Part shown: positions 8,215 to 17,584 of the stretch, piece after piece
How positions within the stretch are numbered: position 1 is the first letter of the stretch
Layout of the letters: each line of letters opens with the position of its first letter
Assembly (NCBI GenBank): GCA_023384415.1
Contig: JAHDWJ010000023.1
Span: 31,683-95,682, forward strand
DNA: 64,000 bases
Direction: 5' to 3'
Source: Anaerolineae bacterium
GTDB lineage: Bacteria > Chloroflexota > Anaerolineae > Promineifilales > Promineifilaceae
Program-made: the position numbers and the translations under genes
Notes under the pieces: model-generated
Told to the model about the DNA's origin: nothing
Databases searched by the model: none
Seen by the model: only the letters and a program-made list of their open reading frames with translations

Positions 8215-9447
8215 TCATGTCAACTGCCAATAGGATATGGTTTCAATATGGTAGGTTTGCGGCCGCGTATCTACCGGCTGCACTTCTACCAAACGATACC
8301 CGGCCTGGGCCAACCCTTTGCCATCGCGGGCCAGGGTAGCTACATCGGCACTAACGTAGAGAATGCGGGCCGGTAAGCGGCCGCGTACCCAATCCAGCAC
8401 CTCTTTACTCACCCCTTGGGCGGGTGGGTTGACGACCAGTAAATCGGGTTGAAAATCTACGGTTAAAAGGACATCTTCCACTGCTCCCTGGTACAAACTC
8501 ACATTGTCCGTTTCATCCAGGTTCACGGCCGCATCGTGAACAGCGTCTGGGTTTTGTTCTACTCCCACCAGGGCAGCACACCGCTCGGCCAGCCACCGGC
8601 TAAACAAGCCGATGCCGCTGTACAGTTCTAACACCTGCTCCGTCCCCTGCAACTTAGCATAATGAAGTAGGGTATCAACCAGGAGCGCGGCCGCAGCCGG
8701 GCTGGGGGGGAAGTAGCAGCTGGGTGATAGGCGGAACTCCCGCCCTTTGACTACCTGCACAAGATAGGGATCGCCAATGAGGGTTGCGGCCGCGCCATCA
8801 GGCAAGAGAACCGCCACCGATATGGGGAAATCTACCTCTAGTTCTGGAGCCTCGTTATCCCCCAGGTCTAACAAAGCCAACAGCGACGCATCATCTCCCT
8901 GGCGTAAAATAATGCGACGCAAACCGGGAAAATCCAAAACCAAATCATGGCGCAGGTCAAGCAGGGCAGGTTGGGTAATGGGACAGTCAGTAATGGGAAT
9001 GACCTGCTGCAAACCAGGCGACCATAAGCCTGATTGCCCATCAGGCAGGGGGGTAAGCATCATCTCATAACTGTACCCATACGGCTCAGGGTTCGCCAGG
9101 GTGGGGCGTACCGGGGGATGGGGAAATCCGCCCAATCGTTGAAGCTGCTCGGCAACGACGGCCTGTTTGTAGACCAACTGCTGCCCGTATTGGATATGTT
9201 GAAAATGGCAGCCACCACAACTGCCAAAATGGGGACAGCGGGGTTCGGTGCGGTAAGGGGAGGCTTCCAGAATGGTATGGACGCGGCCGCGATGAAAATG
9301 TTTGCCCCGGTTCTCCAGCAGCTCCACCTGAACCCGCTCCCCAGGGATGGTATAGGGCACAAAAACTACCCTATCCTGAGCATCTCGCCCCAGAGCCACC
9401 CCCCCATTACCCATACCGGTTAAAGTCAAAGTTACTGTTTTCATCAT
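8215..9447 (-). CDS. TrmA/RlmD-like RNA methyltransferase homologue lacking the catalytic Cys
   Basis: A member of the 5-methyluridine methyltransferase family (RlmD, RlmC, TrmA). It has an N-terminal TRAM domain, the iron-sulfur cysteines CPHFGSCGGC with a later TDC, and a C-terminal Rossmann domain with LELYSGIGLFSRWLA. The family nucleophile lies in an S-C-N-P-x-T-L motif; here the place reads VSADVATLARD, with Ala for Cys. The DPPR motif is NPPA. Methyl transfer to uracil C5 by the normal mechanism is therefore unlikely. I start it at 9447, where two adjacent Met codons precede the TRAM domain. An open extension to 9594 is made of spacer repeats and is probably not translated. It could be a non-catalytic RNA-binding protein or use another chemistry. 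Confidence 0.8.
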   Translation of the reverse strand: MMKTVTLTLTGMGNGGVALGRDAQDRVVFVPYTIPGERVQVELLENRGKHFHRGRVHTILEASPYRTEPRCPHFGSCGGCHFQHIQYGQQLVYKQAVVAEQLQRLGGFPHPPVRPTLANPEPYGYSYEMMLTPLPDGQSGLWSPGLQQVIPITDCPITQPALLDLRHDLVLDFPGLRRIILRQGDDASLLALLDLGDNEAPELEVDFPISVAVLLPDGAAATLIGDPYLVQVVKGREFRLSPSCYFPPSPAAAALLVDTLLHYAKLQGTEQVLELYSGIGLFSRWLAERCAALVGVEQNPDAVHDAAVNLDETDNVSLYQGAVEDVLLTVDFQPDLLVVNPPAQGVSKEVLDWVRGRLPARILYVSADVATLARDGKGLAQAGYRLVEVQPVDTRPQTYHIETISYWQLT

Positions 9448-9449
9448 TT

Positions 9450-9545
9450 CAGAGTGGCAGAGTGGCAGAGTGGCAGAGTGGCATGAAACGATTTTACTTT
9501 GCCCCTTTGCGACTTTGCGACTTTGCCCCTTTGCAACTTTGTCCT
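9450..9545. repeat. Short degenerate tandem repeats (GCAGAGTG and GACTTTGC units)
   Basis: Four copies of an 8-9 bp unit, GAGTGGCA, at 9451-9483 are followed by GACTTTGC/CCCTTTGC units at 9497-9545. The array lies between the TrmA-like start and the CPBP gene. It belongs to the intergenic short-repeat families seen throughout the window. Confidence 0.8.
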
Positions 9546-10178
9546 TTACAATACGCCAATAGCAATTAACTGCGTAAAGATGGCTATAAACCAATGAATC
9601 AGAAACGGATAAACGATTGATTCTGTGCGCCAGGCGATAAACCCAAACCCAGCCCCGCCAAATATCGTCGTTAGGGTTTCAATTTCCGGTTTATTCAGGT
9701 GCATAAACGCAAAGGGAACCGCCTGCAAGAAGATGGCTGGCCCTGGTCCAACCACCCTGGCTAACCCAAATAAAAGAAACCCCCGCCACATAAATTCCCA
9801 ACCAAACAAATCTACCCCAGTGATAAAAATGAGATAAAGGACATTTTGTGGCGCACGGCTCTGGTAATAAGCCATCATGCCGGGGGTGCGAGCTATAAAA
9901 TGGAGAATGAGGGCCATGATTACACAAACTACCACTACCCACACCACCCCTTCTGACCAGCGTCCCCACTTAAACCCATAGTCGCCTAACCGTTCGGCAA
10001 ATAAAATCCAGATGATGATAGCTGGGATGAGAAAGTAGTAGACCACCCGATCATACGCTTTCACCTGAAACAAACTATGCCCATACCAATCTAACATGGG
10101 CAGAACTGTTCCTAAAACAATGATCAGGGTGAGCTTGAGATCAAACTCAACCCCACCGATAATGATTTTTGCCGGCAT
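9546..10178 (-). CDS. CPBP-family intramembrane glutamic protease
   Basis: A multi-pass membrane protein of the CPBP (Abi/CAAX-protease-like) family. Motif 1 is WEFMWRG near residue 127, with the catalytic Glu and the Arg. Motif 2 is FAFMHL near 157, and motif 3 is the H of FLIHWF near 195. Family members include Rce1-like prenyl-protein proteases and bacteriocin-immunity proteins; the substrate here is unknown. I choose the Met at 10178, with GGAG about 12 bp upstream, though an in-frame Met at 10247 adds 23 residues. It lies just downstream of the cupin gene on the same strand. Confidence 0.78.
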   Translation of the reverse strand: MPAKIIIGGVEFDLKLTLIIVLGTVLPMLDWYGHSLFQVKAYDRVVYYFLIPAIIIWILFAERLGDYGFKWGRWSEGVVWVVVVCVIMALILHFIARTPGMMAYYQSRAPQNVLYLIFITGVDLFGWEFMWRGFLLFGLARVVGPGPAIFLQAVPFAFMHLNKPEIETLTTIFGGAGFGFIAWRTESIVYPFLIHWFIAIFTQLIAIGVL

Positions 10179-10202
10179 GAAATAGAGATACTCCGGGAAT
10201 AT

Positions 10203-10282
10203 GTGGGTTTGATAAGCCGTATGGCGCACTCCGCAAGGACGGGTCACTCACTGCTTACTACTCACTGCTTACCGCTCACTGC
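10203..10282. repeat. Short repeats of CACTGCTTACTACT type
   Basis: The stretch 10247-10280 repeats CACTGCTTAC and CACTGCTCA three times, between the cupin stop and the CPBP gene. It is another member of the degenerate intergenic repeat families. Confidence 0.65.
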
Positions 10283-10603
10283 TCAAGGGGCCGGGGCAAT
10301 GCCGACGAGCAATGTCAGGCGGGTATTGTTTTCGTTGCTGACCCCATGGGGAATGCCGGCCGGGGCCCAAATGATTTGCCCCTCTGCACCCTCAAACTGT
10401 TCATCACCGACCTGGAAGCGGCCGCGGCCGGCAACCACCATATAAAATTTATCCTGATCGGCGTGATCATGCACCTTTTGCACCTGGCCTGGCTCCAGGC
10501 AGTTTAACCCCAACAACAAATGATCAGCCCGGAACAGTGTTGTCTTATAAAACTTATCCGGCTGGCTGCCCTCATAATCGGCAATCGTTTTGATCCAGTT
10601 CAT
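10283..10603 (-). CDS. Small cupin-domain protein
   Basis: A single-domain cupin of 106 residues. Motif 1 is recognisable as H-D-H-x-D-x(3)-Y (VHDHADQDKFYMVVAGRG, near 42-58) and motif 2 as GIPHGVSNE near 89, so a metal site formed by the His residues is likely. Small cupins of this type act as metal-dependent isomerases or dioxygenases, or as sensors; nothing here defines the substrate. GAAGGTG precedes the ATG. The gene lies between rpsU and the CPBP protease, beyond the rpsU terminator, so it is probably transcribed separately. Confidence 0.8.
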   Translation of the reverse strand: MNWIKTIADYEGSQPDKFYKTTLFRADHLLLGLNCLEPGQVQKVHDHADQDKFYMVVAGRGRFQVGDEQFEGAEGQIIWAPAGIPHGVSNENNTRLTLLVGIAPAP

Positions 10604-10639
10604 CTATTTCACCTTCTCTGACAACTTCCCAGAAACAAA

Positions 10640-10670
10640 AACCCCTAAACACGCCGTGTGTTTAGGGGTT
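10640..10670 (-). terminator. Rho-independent terminator of rpsU
   Basis: A 13-bp perfect stem (AACCCCTAAACAC paired with GTGTTTAGGGGTT) with a 5-nt loop. On the minus strand it is followed by a TTTTTGTTT tract, 26 bp past the rpsU stop. Confidence 0.93.
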
Positions 10671-10695
10671 AGAAACAAAGATAGGGCCTGGCTGG

Positions 10696-10902
10696 TTAGG
10701 CTTCATTCTGTTTAGAGATACGTTTTTGCCGCCGGATAGCTTTCTTGATAGCGATACGACGCAGCTCACTCTTCGGTACATGCCAACGCTTACGCCGGAC
10801 ATCAGCCAGGATACGGCTCTTGGTCACTTCTTTATTAAAGCGACGGAGCAGTTGTTCCGGTGATTCGTTGGAACGGAGTACGACTTTTGCCAGTTTACTC
10901 AC
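10696..10902 (-). CDS. rpsU: 30S ribosomal protein bS21
   Basis: Small basic ribosomal protein of the 30S subunit, near the anti-Shine-Dalgarno region. The sequence KVVLRSNESPEQLLRRFNKE is the family signature, followed by the Arg/Lys-rich helix typical of bS21. An ATG at 10953 would add 17 residues not found in the family. I prefer the GTG at 10902, which gives 68 residues and has AAAGAAGG directly upstream. It has its own terminator and stands apart from other ribosomal genes. Confidence 0.9.
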   Translation of the reverse strand: MSKLAKVVLRSNESPEQLLRRFNKEVTKSRILADVRRKRWHVPKSELRRIAIKKAIRRQKRISKQNEA

Positions 10903-11022
10903 CCCCTTCTTTGTGAATTCTGCTGAACGCAACACCAGGAACCAGTAGGTCATAAGTTTCCTGGAGATTGGTAATACAGTTAATTTTGTGTCCAGACCAA
11001 TGGTTGATTGGAAGCGACGGCC

Positions 11023-11778
11023 TTAGTGTAACAAATTTTCACTCTGGATGCCAATGCAGCTCTCTACCAGTCCAGTAAACAGATAACGCATTTTGTGATC
11101 GTCGTGAACCAGATTCTCTGGATGCCACTGTACTCCCAGGGCAAATGGGTGGTTGGGCAGCTCAATCGCTTCTATCAGACCATCAGGCGCGGCCGCGGCC
11201 GCCACCAACCCCTGCCCCAACTGCCGAATCCCCTGATGATGCAAGCTGTTTACCAATGTACACTCTACCCCTAGCAGGTGAGCCAATTTTGTGCCTGGCC
11301 TTACCTGCACCTCATGGGGGGTGTGGTTACGGGGGAATTGGCGGTAATAATCATGGCGCATGGCCCCTGGCATAAAGTGGGCAATATCTTCCCACAGAGT
11401 CCCCCCCATAGCCACATTAAAAACCTGGTTGCCCCGGCAAATTGCCAGCATCGGTTTGGCCTGAGCGGCCGCTTGTTGGGCCAGAAAAATCTCCGTTTCA
11501 TCCCGCACTGGGCTGATGTCATACAGTGTAGACACTGACGTATCTCCACCATAGCGAGCCGGGTCAATATCCCCCCCACCGGGTAAGAGCAGGCCATCAA
11601 TACGGCTGAAAAGGGTGAGCAGGTCCCCCTCGCTTAAGCCGAGAGGGATCATGAGGGGAATGCCACCCGCGGCCGCGATAGCCTCCAGATACGCCGGCAT
11701 GATCCCATGCACTTCCAGCGAGGGGTCTTGATCTACATATTTACGGTAAACCGTACAGCCAATAACCGGTTTCATCAC
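11023..11778 (-). CDS. Gamma-glutamyl-gamma-aminobutyrate hydrolase family protein (class I amidotransferase)
   Basis: A PuuD-like glutamine-amidotransferase-fold hydrolase that would cleave gamma-glutamyl amides in polyamine or related catabolism. The nucleophile elbow is LAICRGNQVFNVAMGG near residue 113 with the active Cys. The His-Glu of the triad sits in LGVQWHPE near 219. PGGGDIDPARYG near 68 is also typical of the family. No putrescine pathway genes are near, so the physiological amide is unknown. Two adjacent Met codons (11778 and 11775) make the exact start uncertain. Confidence 0.85.
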   Translation of the reverse strand: MMKPVIGCTVYRKYVDQDPSLEVHGIMPAYLEAIAAAGGIPLMIPLGLSEGDLLTLFSRIDGLLLPGGGDIDPARYGGDTSVSTLYDISPVRDETEIFLAQQAAAQAKPMLAICRGNQVFNVAMGGTLWEDIAHFMPGAMRHDYYRQFPRNHTPHEVQVRPGTKLAHLLGVECTLVNSLHHQGIRQLGQGLVAAAAAPDGLIEAIELPNHPFALGVQWHPENLVHDDHKMRYLFTGLVESCIGIQSENLLH

Positions 11779-11834
11779 CTATTCCTTTGCCACGCGGCCG
11801 CTTTTAGTCGTGAGGACTGAGGGGTAAGAGGTTT

Positions 11835-11868
11835 AGATTTGACAGAGTTCTGAAAACCTGTCAAATCT
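11835..11868. repeat. Perfect 11-bp inverted repeat upstream of the amidotransferase gene
   Basis: AGATTTGACAG and CTGTCAAATCT are separated by 12 bp. It lies 57 bp upstream of the amidotransferase start and past the rplS terminator. No U-tract follows on either strand, so it is not a clear terminator; it may be an operator or a dispersed palindromic repeat. Confidence 0.6.
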
Positions 11869-11927
11869 CCGCGGGGGTTTATTTTTAGACGATTACCAAG
11901 AGCCAATCAATAGGGTCTGGGGAACAA

Positions 11928-11957
11928 AAAAGTGATAGCCTGGTGGCTATCACTTTT
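11928..11957 (-). terminator. Rho-independent terminator of rplS
   Basis: A 13-bp stem (AAAAGTGATAGCC paired with GGCTATCACTTTT) and a 4-nt loop. On the minus strand it is followed by TTTTTTG, 36 bp past the rplS stop. Confidence 0.93.
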
Positions 11958-11992
11958 CGGTCTAAACCTCATCAGGCTAACAAGGCCCGATT

Positions 11993-12352
11993 TTAATTGT
12001 TAATAATCCGTTTTTCGCGCAGGCGGGCCGCTTTACCTGTCAACCTACGCATATAATACAGTTGGGCACGGCGGACATGGGCATGGCGATGGATTTCCAC
12101 CTTTTCAATGCGGGGAGAACGGGTCAAGAAAGTTAATTCTACCCCCACACTGTTAGAAGCAATGCGGCGTACAGTGAAATTTTCCTGCACTCCGCCTTTC
12201 CGTAAGCGAATAATAATGCCCCGGATCATTTGCGTCCGTTCGCGGGTACCTTCCACAATACGAACATAAACGGTGACATTATCCCCAACCCGCAGCCGGG
12301 GCACATTTTCATTCACCGGCGCATCAAACGCTTTAAGCAGTAAATCAGACAT
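11993..12352 (-). CDS. rplS: 50S ribosomal protein bL19
   Basis: Ribosomal protein bL19 of the 50S subunit at the 30S interface. The 119-residue sequence has the family core VGDNVTVYVRIVEGTRER near residue 22 and the basic RRAQLYYMRRLTGKAARLRE near 93. It is monocistronic here, with its own terminator and a hairpin-bearing leader. In many bacteria it sits with trmD and rimM, which are absent from this window. Confidence 0.97.
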   Translation of the reverse strand: MSDLLLKAFDAPVNENVPRLRVGDNVTVYVRIVEGTRERTQMIRGIIIRLRKGGVQENFTVRRIASNSVGVELTFLTRSPRIEKVEIHRHAHVRRAQLYYMRRLTGKAARLREKRIINN

Positions 12353-12407
12353 GACAACCTCTCCACACAGTGAACATCAATAAAATGATGGTTATTATTC
12401 ATAAAAA

Positions 12408-12427
12408 TAGCCCACGCTGGCGGGCTA
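12408..12427 (-). promoter_or_regulatory. Candidate attenuator hairpin in the rplS leader
   Basis: On the minus strand, TAGCCC pairs with GGGCTA around an 8-nt loop and is followed by TTTTTATG, 56 bp before the rplS ATG. A terminator-like hairpin upstream of a ribosomal gene, with no gene before it on that strand, fits a leader attenuator. The stem is short. Confidence 0.4.
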
Positions 12428-12524
12428 GGGGTGTAAATATAACATGCCTCAACCTAACAGGCAAAAAGTTGCCCCACCCCATCGCAAAACAGTCTCGCGT
12501 TTAGCCACTGTTTAGCCTACTTTG

Positions 12525-12553
12525 TTTGCCCACCCTTGTTGCCTCGCTATAAT
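12525..12553 (+). promoter_or_regulatory. Candidate sigma70-type promoter for gmd
   Basis: TTTGCC (12525-12530), a 17-bp gap and TATAAT (12548-12553). The start would fall near 12560, about 97 nt before the gmd ATG, and the leader holds TCATCC/TTCAT short repeats. Confidence 0.45.
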
Positions 12554-12620
12554 CGCCCCACTTTGAACGAATCGAATTATTCCAAAGCTGAACACCTACG
12601 GCGAAGGATGAATTTCATAA

Positions 12621-13631
<1,011 letters not shown>

Positions 13632-13745
13632 GAAGGGGGCGAGACTGGAGACTGGAGATTGAGGGCTTGCCCAACTCTGCCACTTTGCCACTCTACTCCC
13701 CCTTCATCCCTCATCCTTCATAATTTATAATTGCTTTCACAGGAG
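13632..13745. repeat. Spacer with CTGGAGA, CCACTTTG and TCATCCT repeat units
   Basis: GACTGGAGACTGGAGATTGAG at 13643-13663 is followed by GCCACTTTGCCACTCT at 13678-13693 and CATCCCTCATCCTTCATAA at 13703-13722, so three short-repeat families sit in one 110-bp spacer before the mutase. Confidence 0.75.
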
Positions 13746-13750
13746 AGAAT

Positions 13751-15172
13751 ATGGCTGATATTACTTTTGGAACAGATGGCTGGCGCGGCCGCATTGCGGA
13801 CGATTATACCTTTGCCAATGTACGCCGCTGTGCCCAGGGGTTTGCCACCTTTTTGCAGCAGCAAGGGCTGGCCGCAAAAGGAGTGGTGATCGGGCATGAT
13901 CAACGGTTTCAGGCAGAGTTTTTTGCTGGCGCGGCCGCCGAAGTCCTGGCCGCCAATAACATTCAAGTGTGGCTAACTGACGGAGCCACCCCTACCCCTA
14001 CCATTTCTTATGCCGCTGTTCACAAACAAAGCGGCGGGGCCATCAACATCACCGCCAGTCACAACCCCCCCTGGGATTGTGGTTTCAAAGTGCGTGATCC
14101 CAACGGTGGAGCCATTCCCCCCCACGATCTCAAAACAATTGAAAGCCTCATCCCCGCCGATGAGCGCGGCGTCAAACAGATGAAGCTGGATGATGCCTTG
14201 AGTGATGGCCGGGTAATGCTATTTGATCCGGCCCCAGCTTACATAGAGCAGTTACACCGGCTTATTGACGTTGCGCCGATTCGCCAGGCCGGATTTAAGG
14301 TGTTGGTGGATTGCATGTGGGGGAACGGGGCTGGCTGGTTCCATCGGCTGCTAGGAGATGGGGCCACCACCATCCATGAGGTAAACAATCAGCGCAACCC
14401 GATTTTCCCCCACATGAGTCGCCCAGAGCCAATCCCCCCCAATGTGGATCATGGCCTCAGCTTTGTCACTTCCCTGGGGGCCGATGTGGCCATTATTAAC
14501 GATGGAGATGCCGACCGGGTAGGGTTTGGCGATGAACAGGGGAACTTTATTGACCAACTGCGGGTGTATGGGCTGCTGGGTTACTATTTCCTGGAGCTTC
14601 GCGGCGAACGTGGCCCCATCGTCAAGACGATTTCCACAACCAAGATGCTCAACAAATTAGCCGCCATTTATGATGTGCCGGTCCATGAAACTGGGGTTGG
14701 GTTTAAGTTTATCGCTCCGAAAATGGTGGAAGTGGATGCCCTGATTGGGGGTGAGGAGAGCGGCGGCTATGCGTTCCGGGGGCATGTGCCGGAGCGGGAT
14801 GGGCTGCTGGCCGGGTTGTATCTGCTGGATATGATGGTACGCACGGGCAAACGCCCCTCGCAGCTGCTGGAGATGTTGTTTGAGAAGGTAGGGGCGCATT
14901 ATTACAGCCGGATTGATACCCCTTTCGCGGCCGCCAAAAGAGCCGAAGTGCAGGCCAGAGTCGCGGCCGCCAAACCAGAGCGCATTGGGGGCCTCAAATG
15001 CACCGGGGTTCTCACCATTGATGGCTTCCAATTCCTCATGGAAGATGGGGGGTGGCTCCTCATCCGCTTTAGCGGCACCGAGCCGATCTTACGTATTTAC
15101 TGTGAAACCACCCATCAAGATCGGGTTGAAGCGATTCTACATGATGGGCAGCGCATCGCTGGATTGGCCTGA
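13751..15172 (+). CDS. Phosphoglucomutase/phosphomannomutase family protein
   Basis: Alpha-D-phosphohexomutase interconverting hexose-6- and hexose-1-phosphates. The phosphoserine loop is [10 protein letters not shown] near residue 98, the metal loop [12 protein letters not shown] near 252, the sugar-binding loop [10 protein letters not shown] near 333 and the phosphate-binding loop RFSGTEP near 440. CAGGAGAG precedes the ATG. Whether glucose or mannose is preferred cannot be read. The gmd gene upstream makes a mannose role attractive. The thioesterase ATG follows the stop by one base. Confidence 0.9.
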   Translation: MADITFGTDGWRGRIADDYTFANVRRCAQGFATFLQQQGLAAKGVVIGHDQRFQAEFFAGAAAEVLAANNIQVWLTDGATPTPTISYAAVHKQSGGAINITASHNPPWDCGFKVRDPNGGAIPPHDLKTIESLIPADERGVKQMKLDDALSDGRVMLFDPAPAYIEQLHRLIDVAPIRQAGFKVLVDCMWGNGAGWFHRLLGDGATTIHEVNNQRNPIFPHMSRPEPIPPNVDHGLSFVTSLGADVAIINDGDADRVGFGDEQGNFIDQLRVYGLLGYYFLELRGERGPIVKTISTTKMLNKLAAIYDVPVHETGVGFKFIAPKMVEVDALIGGEESGGYAFRGHVPERDGLLAGLYLLDMMVRTGKRPSQLLEMLFEKVGAHYYSRIDTPFAAAKRAEVQARVAAAKPERIGGLKCTGVLTIDGFQFLMEDGGWLLIRFSGTEPILRIYCETTHQDRVEAILHDGQRIAGLA

Positions 15173-15173
15173 T

Positions 15174-15638
15174 ATGAAACCTACCATTCAACATGAATAC
15201 CCGGATGAGTTTAGTTATTGCTACGGCTGCGGCCGCTTAAATGACCATGGCCTCCACGTACAAAGCAGTTGGCAGGAAGACCAGGCCGTCGCCGTCTATC
15301 TGCCCCAACCCCATCATATCGCCGTGCCTGGTTTTGTTTATGGCGGCCTCATTGCCTCAATTATGGATTGTCACGCTATGGCTACGGCCGCGGCCGCAAC
15401 CATCCAGGCCGAAGGAGAAGGTTTAGACCGGGCCACCTTACGTTTTGTCACCGGCTCTTTGCACGTTGATTATCTCAAACCGACCCCTTTAGGCCCCCCA
15501 CTTATCGCCAAAGCCATCGTCAAAGAACAAAAAGGGCGCAAAATGGTGATCACCCTTTCCCTGACGGTGAATGAGGTGGAAACGGCTAGAGGAGAAATCG
15601 TGGCCGTGCGTATCCCGGAGACGATGATGCGAAACTAA
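15174..15638 (+). CDS. PaaI-type hotdog thioesterase
   Basis: Probable acyl-CoA thioesterase of the PaaI/YbgC-like hotdog family, about 154 residues. CYGCGRLNDHGL near residue 16 is the Cys-x2-Cys start common in this subgroup. VYGGLIASIMDCHAMA near 59 is the hotdog helix with the catalytic Asp. SLHVDYLKPTPLG near 98 is the central strand. I start it at 15174; longer frames run into the mutase gene. It is probably cotranslated with the mutase, although the biochemical link is not obvious. Confidence 0.8.
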   Translation: MKPTIQHEYPDEFSYCYGCGRLNDHGLHVQSSWQEDQAVAVYLPQPHHIAVPGFVYGGLIASIMDCHAMATAAAATIQAEGEGLDRATLRFVTGSLHVDYLKPTPLGPPLIAKAIVKEQKGRKMVITLSLTVNEVETARGEIVAVRIPETMMRN

Positions 15639-15650
15639 CCCCATCCCATT

Positions 15651-16430
15651 ATGCTGATAGACACCCACTGCCACCTGGATTTTGACCGCTTTGACCCTGA
15701 CCGGGATGAGGTGGTGGCCCGTGCGGCCGCGCATGGGGTCAGCCGCATCATTGTTCCCGCCATTAACCTGGACAACTGCCTCACCGTCCTGCGCCTGGCT
15801 GAGCGGTACGAGGGGGTATACGCCGCCATCGGCATCCATCCCAACTCATCCGCCGAATGGCAAGATAGCTGGTTAGAGCAATTACGGGAGTATGCCGGTC
15901 ACGAAAAAGTAGTCGCCATTGGCGAAATTGGGCTGGATTATTACTGGAACCGCTCCCCCAAACCGGTACAGCATCAGGCATTTACCGCTCAGCTCAACCT
16001 GGCCCATGAACTAGATCTGCCGGTTATCATTCACAACCGGGAATCAGATGCCGATGTGGTGCGACTGCTCCAGGAATCCCCATTAGCCGGGCAAGCGCGG
16101 CCAGGTGTGTTACACTCCTTTTCTAGCCGTTGGGAAATAGCCCAACAGGTGTTGATGATGGGGTTTTATCTTGGGTTTACCGGCCCACTTACGTTTAAGC
16201 AGGCCGATGAATTACGCCGCATAGCTGGACAAGCCCCGCTGGATCGGCTGCTTGTAGAAACGGATGCCCCGTTTTTGGCCCCACAGCAGAAGCGGGGGCA
16301 GCGTAATGAACCGGCGTATGTGGCCTATGTGGCTGAACGGTTGGCGGCTCTGCATGGCCTGGATGCGGCCGCGATGGCTCAACAAACCAGCGCCAATGCC
16401 ATGCGGTTGTTTGAACTGCCTGATGCGTGA
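15651..16430 (+). CDS. tatD: TatD-family metal-dependent DNase
   Basis: TIM-barrel metal hydrolase acting as a 3'-5' exonuclease or DNA-repair nuclease. The metal ligands are visible: LIDTHCHLDF at residue 2 (H-x-H), GEIGLDYY near 90 (Glu), PVIIHNRES near 124 (His), VLHSFS near 150 (His) and VETDAPFL near 204 (Asp). The length of 259 residues is typical. Transcription probably continues from the mutase and thioesterase genes, with 12 bp between genes. Confidence 0.92.
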   Translation: MLIDTHCHLDFDRFDPDRDEVVARAAAHGVSRIIVPAINLDNCLTVLRLAERYEGVYAAIGIHPNSSAEWQDSWLEQLREYAGHEKVVAIGEIGLDYYWNRSPKPVQHQAFTAQLNLAHELDLPVIIHNRESDADVVRLLQESPLAGQARPGVLHSFSSRWEIAQQVLMMGFYLGFTGPLTFKQADELRRIAGQAPLDRLLVETDAPFLAPQQKRGQRNEPAYVAYVAERLAALHGLDAAAMAQQTSANAMRLFELPDA

Positions 16431-16499
16431 AACGTGAGAGGTGCCCAGAGAGATTTCACGTATCAGCAGAAACCATATTACCCAAAAAATCGTGTCACC

Positions 16500-17438
16500 A
16501 TGCTTGATCTTTCTATTATCATCGTGAGCTGGAATGTGCGGGATTTGCTCCGCAACTGCCTGCACAGCATCGAGCAAGGACGCGGTGCCTTAACCCTGGA
16601 AGTCATCGTTGTGGACAGCCACTCTCACGATGGCAGCCCAGAGATGGTAGCCGAGGAGTTTCCCTGGGTACAGTTGATCGCCTGCCAGGAGAATGTAGGC
16701 TTTCCCCGGGGCAATAATATAGGTATGGAGAAGGCTCGCGGCCGCGCTCTCATGCTTCTCAATCCCGATACCGTCGTTGTAGGGGATGCCCTGGCCACGA
16801 TGATGGCCTACCTGGCTGCCCATCCTGGCGTAGGGGTGATTGGCCCCCAGCTTCGTTATGGGGATGGCACCATCCAATCCTCTCGCCGCCGCTTTCCCAG
16901 GTATCTCACCGCCTTTTTTGAGGCCACCTGGCTGCAAGGATACGCCCCGGCACACCTTTTGTCCCATTATTACGCCCAAGACATACGGGATGATGAGATC
17001 GCACCGGTAGATTGGGTAATGGGAGCCTGTATGTTGGTGCGACGGGAAGCGATGGAGCGAGCCGGGATGATGGATGTGGGCTATTTTATGTATTCTGAGG
17101 AGCTAGATTGGTGTAAACGGATTAAAGCGGCCGGGTTCGCCGTCATCTACCTGCCCACCGCCCAGATCATCCATTATGAAGGCAAGAGCAGTGAGCAGGC
17201 TGGGGCCAAAAAGCATATCTATTTTCACCGGGCCAAGCTGCGCTATTTCCGCAAATATTATGGCCGGGGCGCGGCCGCAATCCTACGCCTATTTCTTCTC
17301 CTCAACTATGCCTGGCAGCTTATCATTGAAAGTGCCAAATGGCTGGTGGGCCACAAACGAGAACTACGCTGGCAGCGTATACAAACCCACTGGCAGGTAC
17401 TCCGCTCTGGTTTACCCCCGGCAGGGTATGATAGTTAG
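16500..17438 (+). CDS. GT2 family glycosyltransferase
   Basis: Second WbbL-like GT-A enzyme of the window, probably adding a deoxysugar or rhamnose-like residue to a cell-surface glycan. It starts MLDLSIIIVSWNVRDLL, has VVDSHSHDGS near 38, LLNPDTVV near 87, and YSEELDWCKRIKAAGF near 200. The start at 16500 matches the glycosyltransferase at 93-1001; an upstream Met at 16434 gives a less likely extension. Its position in the gmd-mutase cluster ties it loosely to nucleotide-sugar use. The C-terminal 50 residues are basic and hydrophobic and may bind membrane. Confidence 0.9.
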   Translation: MLDLSIIIVSWNVRDLLRNCLHSIEQGRGALTLEVIVVDSHSHDGSPEMVAEEFPWVQLIACQENVGFPRGNNIGMEKARGRALMLLNPDTVVVGDALATMMAYLAAHPGVGVIGPQLRYGDGTIQSSRRRFPRYLTAFFEATWLQGYAPAHLLSHYYAQDIRDDEIAPVDWVMGACMLVRREAMERAGMMDVGYFMYSEELDWCKRIKAAGFAVIYLPTAQIIHYEGKSSEQAGAKKHIYFHRAKLRYFRKYYGRGAAAILRLFLLLNYAWQLIIESAKWLVGHKRELRWQRIQTHWQVLRSGLPPAGYDS

Positions 17439-17439
17439 C

Positions 17440-17565
17440 AATAGGCGAGTTTGCGAGTTTGCGAATGGGCGAGTTTGTGAGTAGGCGAGTTTGTGAGTTT
17501 GTGAGTGAGTAAAGTAATCCCCGCGTCTCTCAATCTCTTAATCTCCACTCTCCAATCTCCTCCCC
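17440..17565. repeat. Array of GAGTTTGC/GAGTTTGTG and CTCCAAT units
   Basis: At least eight copies of an 8-bp unit GAGTTTGC or GAGTTTGT occur at 17447-17510, then CTCAATCTCTTAATCTCC-type units to 17565. The array fills the spacer between the glycosyltransferase and the next gene. Confidence 0.85.
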
Positions 17566-17584
17566 AAAAATCACCGAGGTAACT

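Noticed and set aside
9448-9594. N-terminal extension of the TrmA-like protein
   Set aside because: The extra 49 codons are made of spacer repeats and precede a normal TRAM-domain start.
11835-11868. Terminator upstream of the amidotransferase gene
   Set aside because: The inverted repeat is perfect, but no T-run follows and the adjacent rplS already has a clear terminator.
17440-17565. CRISPR array
   Set aside because: Units are 7-8 bp and adjoining, without 30-bp spacers, and no cas gene is near.
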